Both the position numbers and the translations under genes were made by a program. Of a stretch of DNA of 64,000 nt, positions 43,766 through 52,273 are shown one piece after another. A model generated the notes under the pieces. That model was not told the origin of the DNA. It was given only the letters and a program-made list of their open reading frames with translations, and made no database searches. The stretch covers positions 1 through 64,000 of the forward strand of contig SUVQ01000010.1 in assembly GCA_015061905.1 (NCBI GenBank). The letters are read 5' to 3'. The DNA comes from Verrucomicrobiota bacterium (GTDB lineage: Bacteria; Verrucomicrobiota; Verrucomicrobiia; Opitutales; UBA953). Each line of letters begins with the position of its first letter. The stretch's first letter is position 1.

Positions 43766-44130
43766 GCGCGGGAACGAGGTCCGAAGGAGAACAGGAGTCC
43801 CGCCTGTTTTGCGTCCGAAAACCCCACAAACTACTTTAGAAAAGCGCGGGGACGACCCGAATTCCTATTTTTCAAAATATCGGCGACAGGCTTTTGCCTG
43901 CCGCACGTAATCGTCCGCATACGCATCTGACTCTCCGTTGCCGACAAAAGCCAATTCCTCAAAAATCTTTCGCTTGAAATTTTCAACAGCACATTGAAGC
44001 CGGGCGACGCCCAAGTGTCCGCCTGTGCACTATCGAAAAGATTTGTGCCGCATATCGCATTGAGCTTTGGCAGTTCTTTTTCCCGACATTACCGGACAAG
44101 AAATAAGGGAATTAAGCTCCTTTATCTCCT
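43766..44130. other. Gene-poor 365-bp spacer with repeat scraps
   Basis: It holds one octamer copy near 43769, an inverse copy of the 183-225 repeat at 43784-43809 and the palindrome CAGGCTTTTGCCTG at 43887-43900. A minus-strand frame from ATG 44089 is open except for a TAG at 44030-44032 and ends at 43865. Its text looks protein-like (VENFKRKIFEELAF) but I do not recognise it; it may be a decayed gene or chance. Confidence 0.45.
43784..43904. repeat. Dispersed intergenic repeat scraps (copy 2)
   Basis: AAGGAGAACAGGAGTCCCGC at the start of this segment (43784-43809 in full) is the inverse of 200-225 with few changes, and GACAGGCTTTTGCCTGCCGC (43885-43904) echoes 183-198. Two sites in 64 kb suggest a multi-copy genomic repeat. 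Confidence 0.5.
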
Positions 44131-45015
44131 TTAGGAGAGTGTGCGGGAGATGGCGTCGGCGGTGATGACGTTGTCGCGGTGGGCGGCGATGTCGTGCAGG
44201 CGCAGGCATGCCGCGCCGTGAAACGCGCCGAGCGCGCAACAGGCGGAATCTCCGCCTGTGCGTTCCCGCGGCGGCTTTCCGCCGAGAACGATTCCCAGCG
44301 TGCTTTTCCGGCTCGTCCCGAGCAAAACCGGAAATCCGAGCTCGGCGACTTCCCGCAAACGCGCCACGATTTGCAAATTTTGTTCCGGTGTTTTTCCGAA
44401 GCCGAAACCGGGATCAATCCAAAGCTGGTTCGCGGGAACGCCGCTTTTTAAAATGCGGTCGATACCGACATTTAAGTCTTTTAGAAAATCCGTCCAAAAA
44501 TCCGCGTAATCGGGCGTCGGGCGATTGTGCATCGCAATAACCGGAGTGCCCAAGCTCGCGGCGAGTTGTCCCATCTCATATTTCTCCGAAGCGGCGGGAA
44601 CGGTGCCGGACGCGCCGATGGCGAGAACGTCGTTGATAATATCCGCGCCGGCGAGAATTGCGGCTTCGGCAACTTCCGGGCGCGACGTGTCGACGGAAAC
44701 GGGAACGTGCGGAAGCGCATCGCGAATGGCGCGCAACGCGGGAAGCAACCGCCGCAATTCCTCGTCCGCACTGATTCGTTCCGAACCCGGGCGCGTGGAT
44801 TCCGCTCCGAGGTCGATAATGTCCGCGCCCGCCGCGACCAATGCGCACGCCTGTTCCCGCGCGGCTTCGGGAGCGAGAAAATTTCCTCCGTCGGAAAAGG
44901 AATCCGGTGTCGCATTCACGATGCCCATCAGCAAAGTGCGTTTCGCAAAATCACGCGGGAGCGCGCGCCCGTGCGGCGAAGTCCAAAAACCGTTTTTTGC
45001 AAAAAACGCAGGCAT
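44131..45015 (-). CDS. folP: Dihydropteroate synthase
   Basis: FolP, 294 residues, joins p-aminobenzoate to the pterin pyrophosphate in folate synthesis and is the sulfonamide target. Signatures are LLMGIVNATPDSFSDGG near 29-45, GADIIDLGAESTRPGS near 59-74, VSVDTSRPEVAEAA near 101-114 and the late GTSRKST loop near 239-245. All are intact. It follows panE on the minus strand with a 38-bp gap, so two cofactor genes (folate, pantothenate) may be co-transcribed. Confidence 0.96.
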   Translation of the reverse strand: MPAFFAKNGFWTSPHGRALPRDFAKRTLLMGIVNATPDSFSDGGNFLAPEAAREQACALVAAGADIIDLGAESTRPGSERISADEELRRLLPALRAIRDALPHVPVSVDTSRPEVAEAAILAGADIINDVLAIGASGTVPAASEKYEMGQLAASLGTPVIAMHNRPTPDYADFWTDFLKDLNVGIDRILKSGVPANQLWIDPGFGFGKTPEQNLQIVARLREVAELGFPVLLGTSRKSTLGIVLGGKPPRERTGGDSACCALGAFHGAACLRLHDIAAHRDNVITADAISRTLS

Positions 45016-45053
45016 TTTTTAGTGAAAGAGTGAAAAAGTGGAAAAGTGGAGTG

Positions 45054-45977
45054 TTAATTCCTAATTTCTCTGTTCCGGCAAAGTGTTTTGAGCAAAAGAT
45101 AAAGCGTTTCGAGGTGCGGCATGGAAACGCCGTTGGCGGTGCCGCGACGAAGCGGTTCGCCCCAAATAGATTCAATTTCGACTTCGCGCCCGGCGCGAAA
45201 ATCGAGCAGGCTCGACGGTAAATATGCGCCGCAACGCGCGGTAACGTCGAACTGTTTCTGCAAATGCTCGTCGGAAATTTCGCAACCGCGGGAACGCGCC
45301 GCCGCCTGAATTTCGCGCATGAGAATCCAAGAAAGTTCGACGAGTTCGGGAGAAGCCAAAAGCGCGTCGCACGCGATATTTCCGCCGGCAATCGCGAGCC
45401 CGTTGAACGGAATGTTCCAGCAGAGTTTTTTCCAAAGGGTTTCTTCGAGCGATTTTTTTGCCTCGGCGGGAAGCCCGGCGTCGCAAAACATTTTCACGAG
45501 TGCGTGCGTGCGTTCCCGCGGAGTGCCGCCGTCGCCCTCGCCCAGCCACAGGCGCGTGCCGCCGAGATTGGCGATAACGCCGGGCGCGACGCGGTTGATC
45601 GTAACGTAGCACAGCCCGCCGACGACGTTTTCCGCGCCGAAAAGCGCGCCGAGTGCCTCGACGTTTCCGAGACCGTTCTGCAAGGTCAGAACCGTCGTTC
45701 CCGCGCCGACAAGCGGCGGAAGCAACTTCGGAAAAACTGCGTTCCCCGTCGTTTTTAACGCGATTAAAACGAGGTCGCAAACGCCGATTTCCTCGGGCGT
45801 TTTGTGTGCGTGCACGGGAACGGTAAATGTGTTCCCGCGATCGCGAATTTCAAAACCGCGTTCCCGCACGATTTCGTAATCACTTCGCAAAAGGAAATGC
45901 ACTTCGTGCCCGGCTTGGGCAAGTTTTACTCCGTGATAGGCGCCGACTGCGCCTGCTCCGACAACCGCAATTTTCAT
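45054..45977 (-). CDS. panE: 2-dehydropantoate 2-reductase
   Basis: PanE, 307 residues, reduces ketopantoate to pantoate with NADPH in pantothenate/CoA synthesis. The dinucleotide-binding motif VVGAGAVGAYHG is at residues 4-15, LTLQNGLGN near 97-105 and the catalytic Lys/Glu region EETLWKKLCWNIPFNGL near 181-197. The last domain is typical. It is upstream of folP on the same strand. Annotations of this family can be over-precise, as related ketopantoate reductase-like enzymes exist. Confidence 0.9.
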   Translation of the reverse strand: MKIAVVGAGAVGAYHGVKLAQAGHEVHFLLRSDYEIVRERGFEIRDRGNTFTVPVHAHKTPEEIGVCDLVLIALKTTGNAVFPKLLPPLVGAGTTVLTLQNGLGNVEALGALFGAENVVGGLCYVTINRVAPGVIANLGGTRLWLGEGDGGTPRERTHALVKMFCDAGLPAEAKKSLEETLWKKLCWNIPFNGLAIAGGNIACDALLASPELVELSWILMREIQAAARSRGCEISDEHLQKQFDVTARCGAYLPSSLLDFRAGREVEIESIWGEPLRRGTANGVSMPHLETLYLLLKTLCRNREIRN

Positions 45978-46161
45978 AATTGCGGGGAATTGTAATTCCG
46001 CCGCAGGGAAATAGAAATAAGAAAAAAAGACGAAAGCTTAGTGATTAGAGCTTAGAGGTAATACCGAAACGGGATTCTTCATCGGCATTTGCTTTAGGCA
46101 AAAGCTTCAGTATTTGCCGGTTCCCGACTCCCGGTCTCTGCCTGAGGCTTGAGACTCCAAA
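45978..46161. other. Spacer between panE and the YihY-like gene
   Basis: 184 bp upstream of panE (minus) and downstream of the YihY-like gene (minus). It contains GGCATTTGC..GCAAAAGC and TGCCGG-type short inverted words but no T-run terminator or gene that I can support. Confidence 0.4.
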
Positions 46162-47745
46162 TCAGCTTTCCGCCTTCATCTGCTTGCTGCGTTTGTCGCG
46201 CGAATTGGCGATGCGAAGCAATTCGTCAACCGTCATCGTGTCCCGACAGGCAAAAAATGCGCGGGAAAAACGCTTTAGCGCGACGCGAATTTCGCGATCT
46301 CCGCCGAGGAAAAGCGGTTCGCGGAGGTTATCGAAACGCCGCTTGATTTCGGAAACGGTCATTTTCGGCACCGAGCCCGTTGTGTTGTAGCGCGTTTCGT
46401 TCCCGTCGCTCGCGAGCGGCACAATCATGCCCTGCGCTTCCAGCACGTCGACGCATTCCAAAACGTGATTAACGGGAACGCTAAGTTTTTGGCTGAGCTC
46501 GTTCGGCGTAAATCCGACGGGTTCGCGGGAACATTTGGCAAAAATGGCGAAAAGGCAGGCGAAAAAGGCTTCCTGTTTGGAGCGTGGGCTCAGCTCCGCC
46601 CACTCGCGATTCAGATTTTTCAAAAAACGCGCATTCTGAACGGCGAAGGAAAGTTGTCCGCCCAGCAACACAAAAATCCAGCCCATATAGAGCATGAACA
46701 TAATGATGAAAATCACGCTAAGATTTCCGTAAATGGAATTGAACTCGGAAATCTGCCGCATATAGAGCAAAGTCAGCTTCTGATTTACGATAAATACGAG
46801 CGAAACAAAGCCGCCGCCGATAAGAGCAGGCTTCCAGCGCACCGCCGTTTTCGGCATGTATTTATTCAGGCAGGCAAACGCCAAGGTCAGAGCCAGGAAG
46901 GAAACCAGCGTCGGGACAAACGAGGTCATCAGCTCGAAAAAAGTTTCTCCGCCGGGCAAATTCGCCACCCAGTCCGGCAACACGCCCGTCATAGACGAAA
47001 TGCGCTTAAACGCTGCCGAAACGGAAAGCATCGATGCCGCGACTGCCATTAGCGCGCCGCCGAAAAACAGGAAGAGAAAATAAACGAGAAACCGCTTGCT
47101 CCAGCTACGCCCGACTTTCACGTTCCACATCAGATTGTAGGCGTCTTCCACTCGCGCGACCATGAAAATGGCGAGAACGGCAAGAATGATAAAACCGATC
47201 GTTCCCGCCGAACTGGAATTTGCCATCGTGCTTTCCAAAAGATTGTTGGCAAACTCCTGAAGTTCCGGTGCGACCGTGGCGACGACCGTTTGTCCGGATT
47301 CCAGCGAAGCCGCCTCTGCCGCATTCTGTTCCGCCGCCGTCGTTTCCGGTGCAATAAGTTGCATGGTTTCCCCGATGCGTTGCTTCATCGTTTCGACCGC
47401 CTCTTCCCCTTTCACGTTCATGACGATCCCGAAAATCGTTAAACCGAACATGACAAAAGGTGCCAACGCCATCAGCAGATAATACGTCAGCGCGGCTGCC
47501 TGCAGAGGAATGCGATTGGTCAGCGTTCGCGCGACGGTGATTTCGATAACGCGCCAAAGCAGGAAAAATGTTCGCACTAAGAAAGACCGCTCGCCGGAAA
47601 ATGTCGGCTTCCAGATTTCATCATAAAAATCGATGCCGCTTTTTTTGATACGCGAAAAGAGTTCGGCAAAAGAAACTTTTCGAGTTTTGCAGTCAGAAGC
47701 GTCGGGGGCTGAGGTCGGGGGCGGCGTTGTCTCGTCTTCGCTCAT
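46162..47745 (-). CDS. YihY/BrkB-like membrane protein
   Basis: A 527-residue protein of the YihY (formerly called BrkB or RNase BN) family. About six hydrophobic segments span residues 50-375, starting with RVIEITVARTLTNRIPLQAAALTYY-type sequence and including IYGNLSVIFIIMFMLYMGWIFVLLG. An Ala/Glu-rich soluble insertion lies near 115-150. The last ~120 residues look like a winged-helix domain (FTPNELSQKLSVPVNHVLE). Function of the family is not settled. ATG 47745 is used; ATG 47757 is an alternative. Confidence 0.85.
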   Translation of the reverse strand: MSEDETTPPPTSAPDASDCKTRKVSFAELFSRIKKSGIDFYDEIWKPTFSGERSFLVRTFFLLWRVIEITVARTLTNRIPLQAAALTYYLLMALAPFVMFGLTIFGIVMNVKGEEAVETMKQRIGETMQLIAPETTAAEQNAAEAASLESGQTVVATVAPELQEFANNLLESTMANSSSAGTIGFIILAVLAIFMVARVEDAYNLMWNVKVGRSWSKRFLVYFLFLFFGGALMAVAASMLSVSAAFKRISSMTGVLPDWVANLPGGETFFELMTSFVPTLVSFLALTLAFACLNKYMPKTAVRWKPALIGGGFVSLVFIVNQKLTLLYMRQISEFNSIYGNLSVIFIIMFMLYMGWIFVLLGGQLSFAVQNARFLKNLNREWAELSPRSKQEAFFACLFAIFAKCSREPVGFTPNELSQKLSVPVNHVLECVDVLEAQGMIVPLASDGNETRYNTTGSVPKMTVSEIKRRFDNLREPLFLGGDREIRVALKRFSRAFFACRDTMTVDELLRIANSRDKRSKQMKAES

Positions 47746-47840
47746 GCCGCCAATCATAACGCTCGGCGGCTGTATCACAATCTTTTTTACAAAAAAACGT
47801 TCCCGTCGAATGCGCCCGATTCCCGCTTGTCGGTTTCTCT

Positions 47841-48371
47841 TTAGGGTTCTTTCGCGGGAACGGTGTCTCCGCACATTTTTTTTCGAATTTCCCGAATGTA
47901 AGCCCGGCGTTCCTTGGGATTCATCGCGAGAAATTTTTTGCGTTCCGCATCCGCCTGTTCCGGTGTCAGCTCCGCATAATATCGCGACAGCAGATTAGCG
48001 CGCTCTTTGCGAAAGCGTTCCCGCATTTCCTTTGCGAAAGCCCGTCGCTGTTCGGGCGTTTTGGCGGCGGCGGCGCGTTCGAGATCCGTTGCCATTCGTT
48101 TCCGCTGTTCGGGCGGCATTTGCTCCAGACGGCGGATAAATTCGCGCAGGCGCACCAGTTCGGCATTCGACATCAGGAAGAGGCTTTTCAGCAGGCGGGC
48201 ATCTTCTCCGGAAATCATCGGCGGCGGGGGAAGTTGTCCGGCGTCCTCAGGGCGTTCCGCAATCGGCGGCTTCGGCTTGCAGTCAGGACAGCACGGCTCA
48301 GCCTTGCCGAAAGCGAATGCGGGCAGGAAAAACGTTAGTGCCCAAGCGGAAATCAGATATCGAAGCTTCAT
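47841..48371 (-). CDS. Exported Spy/CpxP-like helical protein
   Basis: A 176-residue exported protein (signal peptide 1-22) with CCPDC just after the cleavage site, then a Pro-rich linker and a helical region of Met, Arg, Glu and Gln-rich repeats (PPEQRKRMATDLERA, TPEQRRAFAKEMRE, TPEQADAERKKFL). This resembles periplasmic Spy/CpxP/ZraP-type or DUF3106-type proteins that bind unfolded proteins or metals. Last gene of the ECF sigma operon, after an internal terminator. Confidence 0.65.
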   Translation of the reverse strand: MKLRYLISAWALTFFLPAFAFGKAEPCCPDCKPKPPIAERPEDAGQLPPPPMISGEDARLLKSLFLMSNAELVRLREFIRRLEQMPPEQRKRMATDLERAAAAKTPEQRRAFAKEMRERFRKERANLLSRYYAELTPEQADAERKKFLAMNPKERRAYIREIRKKMCGDTVPAKEP

Positions 48372-48393
48372 TTTCTCTTTGTTAAATATCGGG

Positions 48394-48436
48394 AAAAAAG
48401 CGTTCCCGCAAAGAATTTATTTTTCTTGCGGGAACG
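48394..48436 (-). terminator. Octamer-built terminator inside the ECF operon
   Basis: Plus-strand arms AAAAAAGCGTTCCCGCAAAG (48394-48413) and CTTGCGGGAACG (48425-48436). On the minus strand the stem is followed by six Ts. It separates the two secreted-protein genes and may attenuate the last one. Confidence 0.85.
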
Positions 48437-48471
48437 GCATTGTTGGTTTTAACCGACGAATCGGTTCGGAT

Positions 48472-49113
48472 TTATTCAGCAACGGGTGCCGCTTCCGGAG
48501 CCGTAGCCGCTTCCGTTTCCGGAGCCGCAACCGGTTGCGCGGGCTGTTCCGGCTGTCCGGGGAAATTTGCTCCGCAGCAGGATTTGATGCCCGGTCCGCG
48601 ACGAACGTGGCGCGGGCGCTTTTTCATTTTCGGATGCGGCTTGCCGCACTTTTTCATGTGGCATTTCGGCGCGGGAGCGCACTTCATGCCGCAGCATTTC
48701 GGAGCCGGTTTGCCGTGATGAGCACAACGCGGCATCGGCTTGCAATGTTTCGGACCGCAATGTCCGCGGAAAAATTGTTTTTTCATCTTCGGATGCGGGC
48801 GGAATTCCGGTTTCGGAAGTGCCTTGAGAGCTTCCGCCTTTTGTTCCGGCGTCATTTTTTGAACGGCGGCAACTTTTTCGGCGAGCTTTGCCAAATCTTC
48901 TTCGCTGAGCGAAAGAAGAATGCGCTGAACGAAAGCTTCGCGCATTTCCTGAGAAATTTGCGGGCGCGCCTTCGGGCATTTCTTCGGCTGAGCAGGACAA
49001 ACCTGCGCTTCCGGAGCGGCGGGAGTTACGGTCGGAGCTTCCGTCGCCGCTTGTGCAAAAGCAAAAACGGACGAAACGAGAAGCGCGAGAACGGCTGTGA
49101 TTTTAGTTTTCAT
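48472..49113 (-). CDS. Exported His/Cys-rich, probably metal-binding protein
   Basis: A 213-residue exported protein (signal peptide 1-22). After a helical part (EAFVQRILLSLSEEDLAKLA, MTPEQKAEALKAL) comes a region of about 75 residues dense in His, Cys, Met, Lys and Pro: CGPKHCKPMPRC, KCCGMKCAPAPKCHMKKCGK. This composition suggests binding of copper, zinc or similar ions. The tail is Ala/Pro/Glu-rich. ATG 49113 lies within the last codons of the anti-sigma-like gene, so the two are coupled. Specific ligand unknown. Confidence 0.7.
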   Translation of the reverse strand: MKTKITAVLALLVSSVFAFAQAATEAPTVTPAAPEAQVCPAQPKKCPKARPQISQEMREAFVQRILLSLSEEDLAKLAEKVAAVQKMTPEQKAEALKALPKPEFRPHPKMKKQFFRGHCGPKHCKPMPRCAHHGKPAPKCCGMKCAPAPKCHMKKCGKPHPKMKKRPRHVRRGPGIKSCCGANFPGQPEQPAQPVAAPETEAATAPEAAPVAE

Positions 49114-49609
49114 AGTATGCAAAAAAATCGGAGGCTTGTTCGGAGTTTTTGTTTAATGTCGTCAGCAATTGCGACACCGCCAAAAGCTCATTGAAGGAAA
49201 ATTCGTCGTCCGCAGCAACCATCGCGGCGAGTTCGGGATCGGAATCCAAAACGCTCGCGACCTGTTCGTTCAGCGAACTTTTCGAGAGCGTTCCAGAAGA
49301 AGAAAGAGAAATTCCGACAATCGCGAGCGCGGCAATTCCCGCTGCGGAAATGCGTAAAACGCGCATTGCTCTTTTAAAACGCAACGGGAACGCAATCAGC
49401 GACGGCGTTCCCGCCGTAATCTCCGCCATGACGTTACGGGTGAAATCCTCGGACGGCTCAAGCGGCATTTCGCGCAATTTGCGCTCGGCGTAAGCATCTG
49501 CGCACGCTTCCAAAACCCGGCGCGTAAAATCCGCAGACGGCTCAAGCGGCATTTCCGCGAGCTTTGCATCTTCGGCGTTTTTTTGCGCGTCTGTAAGTTT
49601 TTTATTCAT
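49103..49609 (-). CDS. Probable anti-sigma factor, single-span
   Basis: A 168-residue protein with a duplicated N-terminal motif (LAEMPLEPSADFTRRVLEA at 17-35, LREMPLEPSEDFTRNVMAE at 45-63), one membrane span near 86-106 (ISAAGIAALAIVGISLSS) and an acidic periplasmic tail. Placed directly after an ECF sigma gene, this layout is typical of a membrane anti-sigma factor that releases the sigma on an envelope signal. No zinc HxxxCxxC motif is seen. Overlaps the next gene by about 11 bp. Confidence 0.7.
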   Translation of the reverse strand: MNKKLTDAQKNAEDAKLAEMPLEPSADFTRRVLEACADAYAERKLREMPLEPSEDFTRNVMAEITAGTPSLIAFPLRFKRAMRVLRISAAGIAALAIVGISLSSSGTLSKSSLNEQVASVLDSDPELAAMVAADDEFSFNELLAVSQLLTTLNKNSEQASDFFAYYEN

Positions 49610-49659
49610 GCGACAAAAGTGTAAACGAAAACTTTTTCAAAAAGTTTCAGAACAAAAAA

Positions 49660-50223
49660 TTATTTTTCGAGAAATACGGAAAGTTTTTCTTTCAGTGCCT
49701 GTCTCGCCCGAAAAATCCAAGTTTTTACGTTCGGAATGCTCGCCTCCATTGCGTCGGCAATCTCTTCGTAGGAAAGTCCCTGCTGGCACAGTAAAAGTAT
49801 TGCCGAGCGTTGTTTTTCCGGAAGCGTTTTTACCGCTTCGGAAAAAGCCTGCTCGAGTTCGGCAACGCGCCCGTCTTCGCCCGACGTTCCGATATTCGCC
49901 AAATCTTCCGGGGCGGCAAAAGCCACGGGGCGCACGGATTCTTTGCGGAAATTGCTGATCAAAACCGAACGCGCGACACAGAAAAGCCATGTGGGGAACT
50001 TTGCCTTTGCTTCATACGTTCCCGCGTTTTTGAAAATTTTAACAAAAGTCGCCTGTGCCAAGTCTTCCGCCGTATGAACGGAATTTACCGAGCGATAAAA
50101 AAAATTGATTAACGGTTTTTGCCAGCGTTCAACCAAATCCCGCATCGCCGAAAAATCGCCGCCCGCAATAAGACGCATCCGGGAAGAATCCGGATCGGAA
50201 TCGTTTATCTGATCGGGCAACAT
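49660..50223 (-). CDS. ECF-type RNA polymerase sigma factor
   Basis: A 187-residue group IV sigma factor. Sigma-2 region near 25-90 (FFYRSVNSVHTAEDLAQATFVKIFK, FPTWLFCVARSVLISNFRK) and sigma-4 region near 128-182 (LPEKQRSAILLLCQQGLSYEEIADAM, then VKTWIFRARQALKEKL). It heads an operon with an anti-sigma-like gene and two exported proteins, so it likely controls an envelope or metal response and its own operon. The matching promoter motif could not be identified. Confidence 0.92.
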   Translation of the reverse strand: MLPDQINDSDPDSSRMRLIAGGDFSAMRDLVERWQKPLINFFYRSVNSVHTAEDLAQATFVKIFKNAGTYEAKAKFPTWLFCVARSVLISNFRKESVRPVAFAAPEDLANIGTSGEDGRVAELEQAFSEAVKTLPEKQRSAILLLCQQGLSYEEIADAMEASIPNVKTWIFRARQALKEKLSVFLEK

Positions 50224-50294
50224 TTTGCTTTTTTATCGGGTTTCGTATAGTGAAAGATAAACGCTCAAAGAACGCAAATGTTTCGCAAAAAAAC

Positions 50295-50339
50295 AAAAAA
50301 GCGTTCCCGCGACTTTCGCCACGGGAACGCTTTTTTTTT
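50295..50339 (-). terminator. Sugar-porter terminator from inverted octamers
   Basis: Arms AAAAAAGCGTTCCCG (50295-50309) and CGGGAACGCTTTTTTTTT (50322-50339) with a 12-nt loop. T or A runs lie on both sides, so it can stop transcription of the minus-strand sugar porter gene. Confidence 0.92.
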
Positions 50340-50357
50340 GAAAACGCGACAACGCGC

Positions 50358-52151
50358 TTATTTCTTTTTGCCTTCGAAGATCGCTTCGATTTCTTCGAGC
50401 GTGCGACCCTTCGTTTCCGGCAGGAAGAACACGGCGGTAATCCAGTAAATCACCGTGCAACCCGCGCAGAAGAAGAAGATTGTCGAGTAGCCGAAGTTGC
50501 CGACCACCGGGAGGAACGTTCCCGCGATAACCGTGGAAACCCCTTGGTTGATCAGAAGCGCAATCGACATCCCCATCGCGCGGATGCGGTTCGGCATAAG
50601 TTCGGAAAGCGCAAGCCAAACGCAAACGCCCGGTCCGACCGCGAACGACGCAATAAAGATCGCAAAGAAGAGCGTAACGAGCCAACCGTTCATCGCGCTC
50701 GGGAGCGGTCCGATTTCGAGGCTCTTGATGGCGAAAGACTGGTCTTCCTTCGCCGGAATCTTAACTTCGAGCTCGGAAGACGGCGTGTCTTCACGAACGA
50801 CAAGCGTCTTGACGCTTACTTCGTCGTTAATCGTGTAAACGAGTTTAACCTGCGACGGAACAAACGTTTCCGCCTTGGTAAGCCCTTTGATTTCTTCCGG
50901 CGTTACCGCGGCAAAGAACGCGTATTTTACATCCTGCGTTTTTACCGTTCCGTCGGCATTGAGTTCTTCAAGCCCCGTCTTTTCGTTCACGACTTTTTCC
51001 ACGCGAACGTAATCGTAAGCGTTTTTATTGATGAGCGACGTGTAGTCAACCATCTTGCGTTCCGAATTGAGGAAGAGGAACGCGACGCCGAGCAAGCCGA
51101 CGATGATGCCGGAGGTGCCGAGCGTGAGAAGGAATTTGCGCCCTTTGCGGTCGACGAGAATCATCGCGACAATCGTCATCAGCATGTTGAGAATCTTAAC
51201 GACCAAGTCGCCCTTATTGGCGAGCGAGCCTTCGAGACCGGCCTGCGCGAGAACGTCGACGATGTAAGCGAGAACGGAGTTAATACCCGTCGCCTGATTA
51301 CACGCGAGAATAACCACCGCGAGCACGAACGGAATGATGTATTTCTTTTGGAAAAGAGAATCTTTCGGCTTGTCGGCTTCCTTCGAAGCGGAAGCTTCCT
51401 CGGGCTTGTCGGCACCCATTTCGGCGAGTTCGAGTTTCGCCTGTTCCGGACCGCGGGAACGCTCAAGCGCTTTGAGCGCCGCTTCCGTTTTACCTCTGCC
51501 GTAGAGCCAACGTGCGGATTCGGAAATGAAAATCGCACCGACCGTGAAGATCACGCCCGGGATCGCGCAAATCCAGAAAATAGCGCGCCATGCGAAATCT
51601 TTTGCTTCAAAAATCGCCGCTGCTTTTTCCGTAACCGAAGCGTAATCCGCCGCGACAACGCCGTCGACGTAGCCGGCGCAGAGAATACCCGCGAGAGCCG
51701 CGAAAACGAGCCCGACCGTGAGCATGAACTGGAACATTCCCGTGCCGAAGCCGCGCTTGTCCGCCGTAAGGCATTCTGCGAGATAAAGCGGAACGACAAC
51801 GCCGATGAGCCCGGCAGCCGCGCCTTGGAGAATACGCCCGAGAACGAGTGCTTCAAAGCCGAACGGCGAGCAAATCACCGGAACGGAAAGCACGAAGCAG
51901 ACGCCCGCGAGGAGCATCACTTTTTTGCGCCCGAACAAATCGGAAAGCGCTCCCGCAAAAAGCGAGGAAAGCACCGAGCCGAGCAAAACCGCCGCGACCA
52001 CCGTCGAGAGCTGACCGGGCGTGTAGTCCGTCGTCGCCTGCAAATACGGAAGCGCACCGGCGATAACGCCGACGTCAATCCCGTAGAGCAATCCGCCGAG
52101 ACCTGCGATAAAGAGCAGGTATTTGTTATAGAGTGAGGTTGATTTTGACAT
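50358..52151 (-). CDS. Sugar porter (MFS) with large extracytoplasmic insertion
   Basis: A 597-residue major facilitator of the sugar porter family. Clear signatures are GLLYGIDVGVIAGALPY near 20-36, DLFGRKKVML near 70-79, PLYLAECLTADKRG near 121-134, the central-loop ESARWLYGRGK near 208-218, QATGINSVLAYI near 280-291 and VDRKGRKFLL near 328-337. Residues ~362-482 are an extra soluble domain (starting SERKMVDYTS) between helices 9 and 10, where normal porters have a short loop. Usual length is 450-500. The transported sugar is unknown; GalNAc/GlcNAc genes are 2 kb away. Confidence 0.9.
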   Translation of the reverse strand: MSKSTSLYNKYLLFIAGLGGLLYGIDVGVIAGALPYLQATTDYTPGQLSTVVAAVLLGSVLSSLFAGALSDLFGRKKVMLLAGVCFVLSVPVICSPFGFEALVLGRILQGAAAGLIGVVVPLYLAECLTADKRGFGTGMFQFMLTVGLVFAALAGILCAGYVDGVVAADYASVTEKAAAIFEAKDFAWRAIFWICAIPGVIFTVGAIFISESARWLYGRGKTEAALKALERSRGPEQAKLELAEMGADKPEEASASKEADKPKDSLFQKKYIIPFVLAVVILACNQATGINSVLAYIVDVLAQAGLEGSLANKGDLVVKILNMLMTIVAMILVDRKGRKFLLTLGTSGIIVGLLGVAFLFLNSERKMVDYTSLINKNAYDYVRVEKVVNEKTGLEELNADGTVKTQDVKYAFFAAVTPEEIKGLTKAETFVPSQVKLVYTINDEVSVKTLVVREDTPSSELEVKIPAKEDQSFAIKSLEIGPLPSAMNGWLVTLFFAIFIASFAVGPGVCVWLALSELMPNRIRAMGMSIALLINQGVSTVIAGTFLPVVGNFGYSTIFFFCAGCTVIYWITAVFFLPETKGRTLEEIEAIFEGKKK

Positions 52152-52273
52152 AAGGTTTTCGGATAAAACTGAAAGGCTAAAACACTAAAGAACGAACGCT
52201 TAAAAAACAATAGAAATTTGCCGTTGAAATTTCATGTTTGCCAAGATTTGGGGCACGGGGAAAAATCGTCCGC

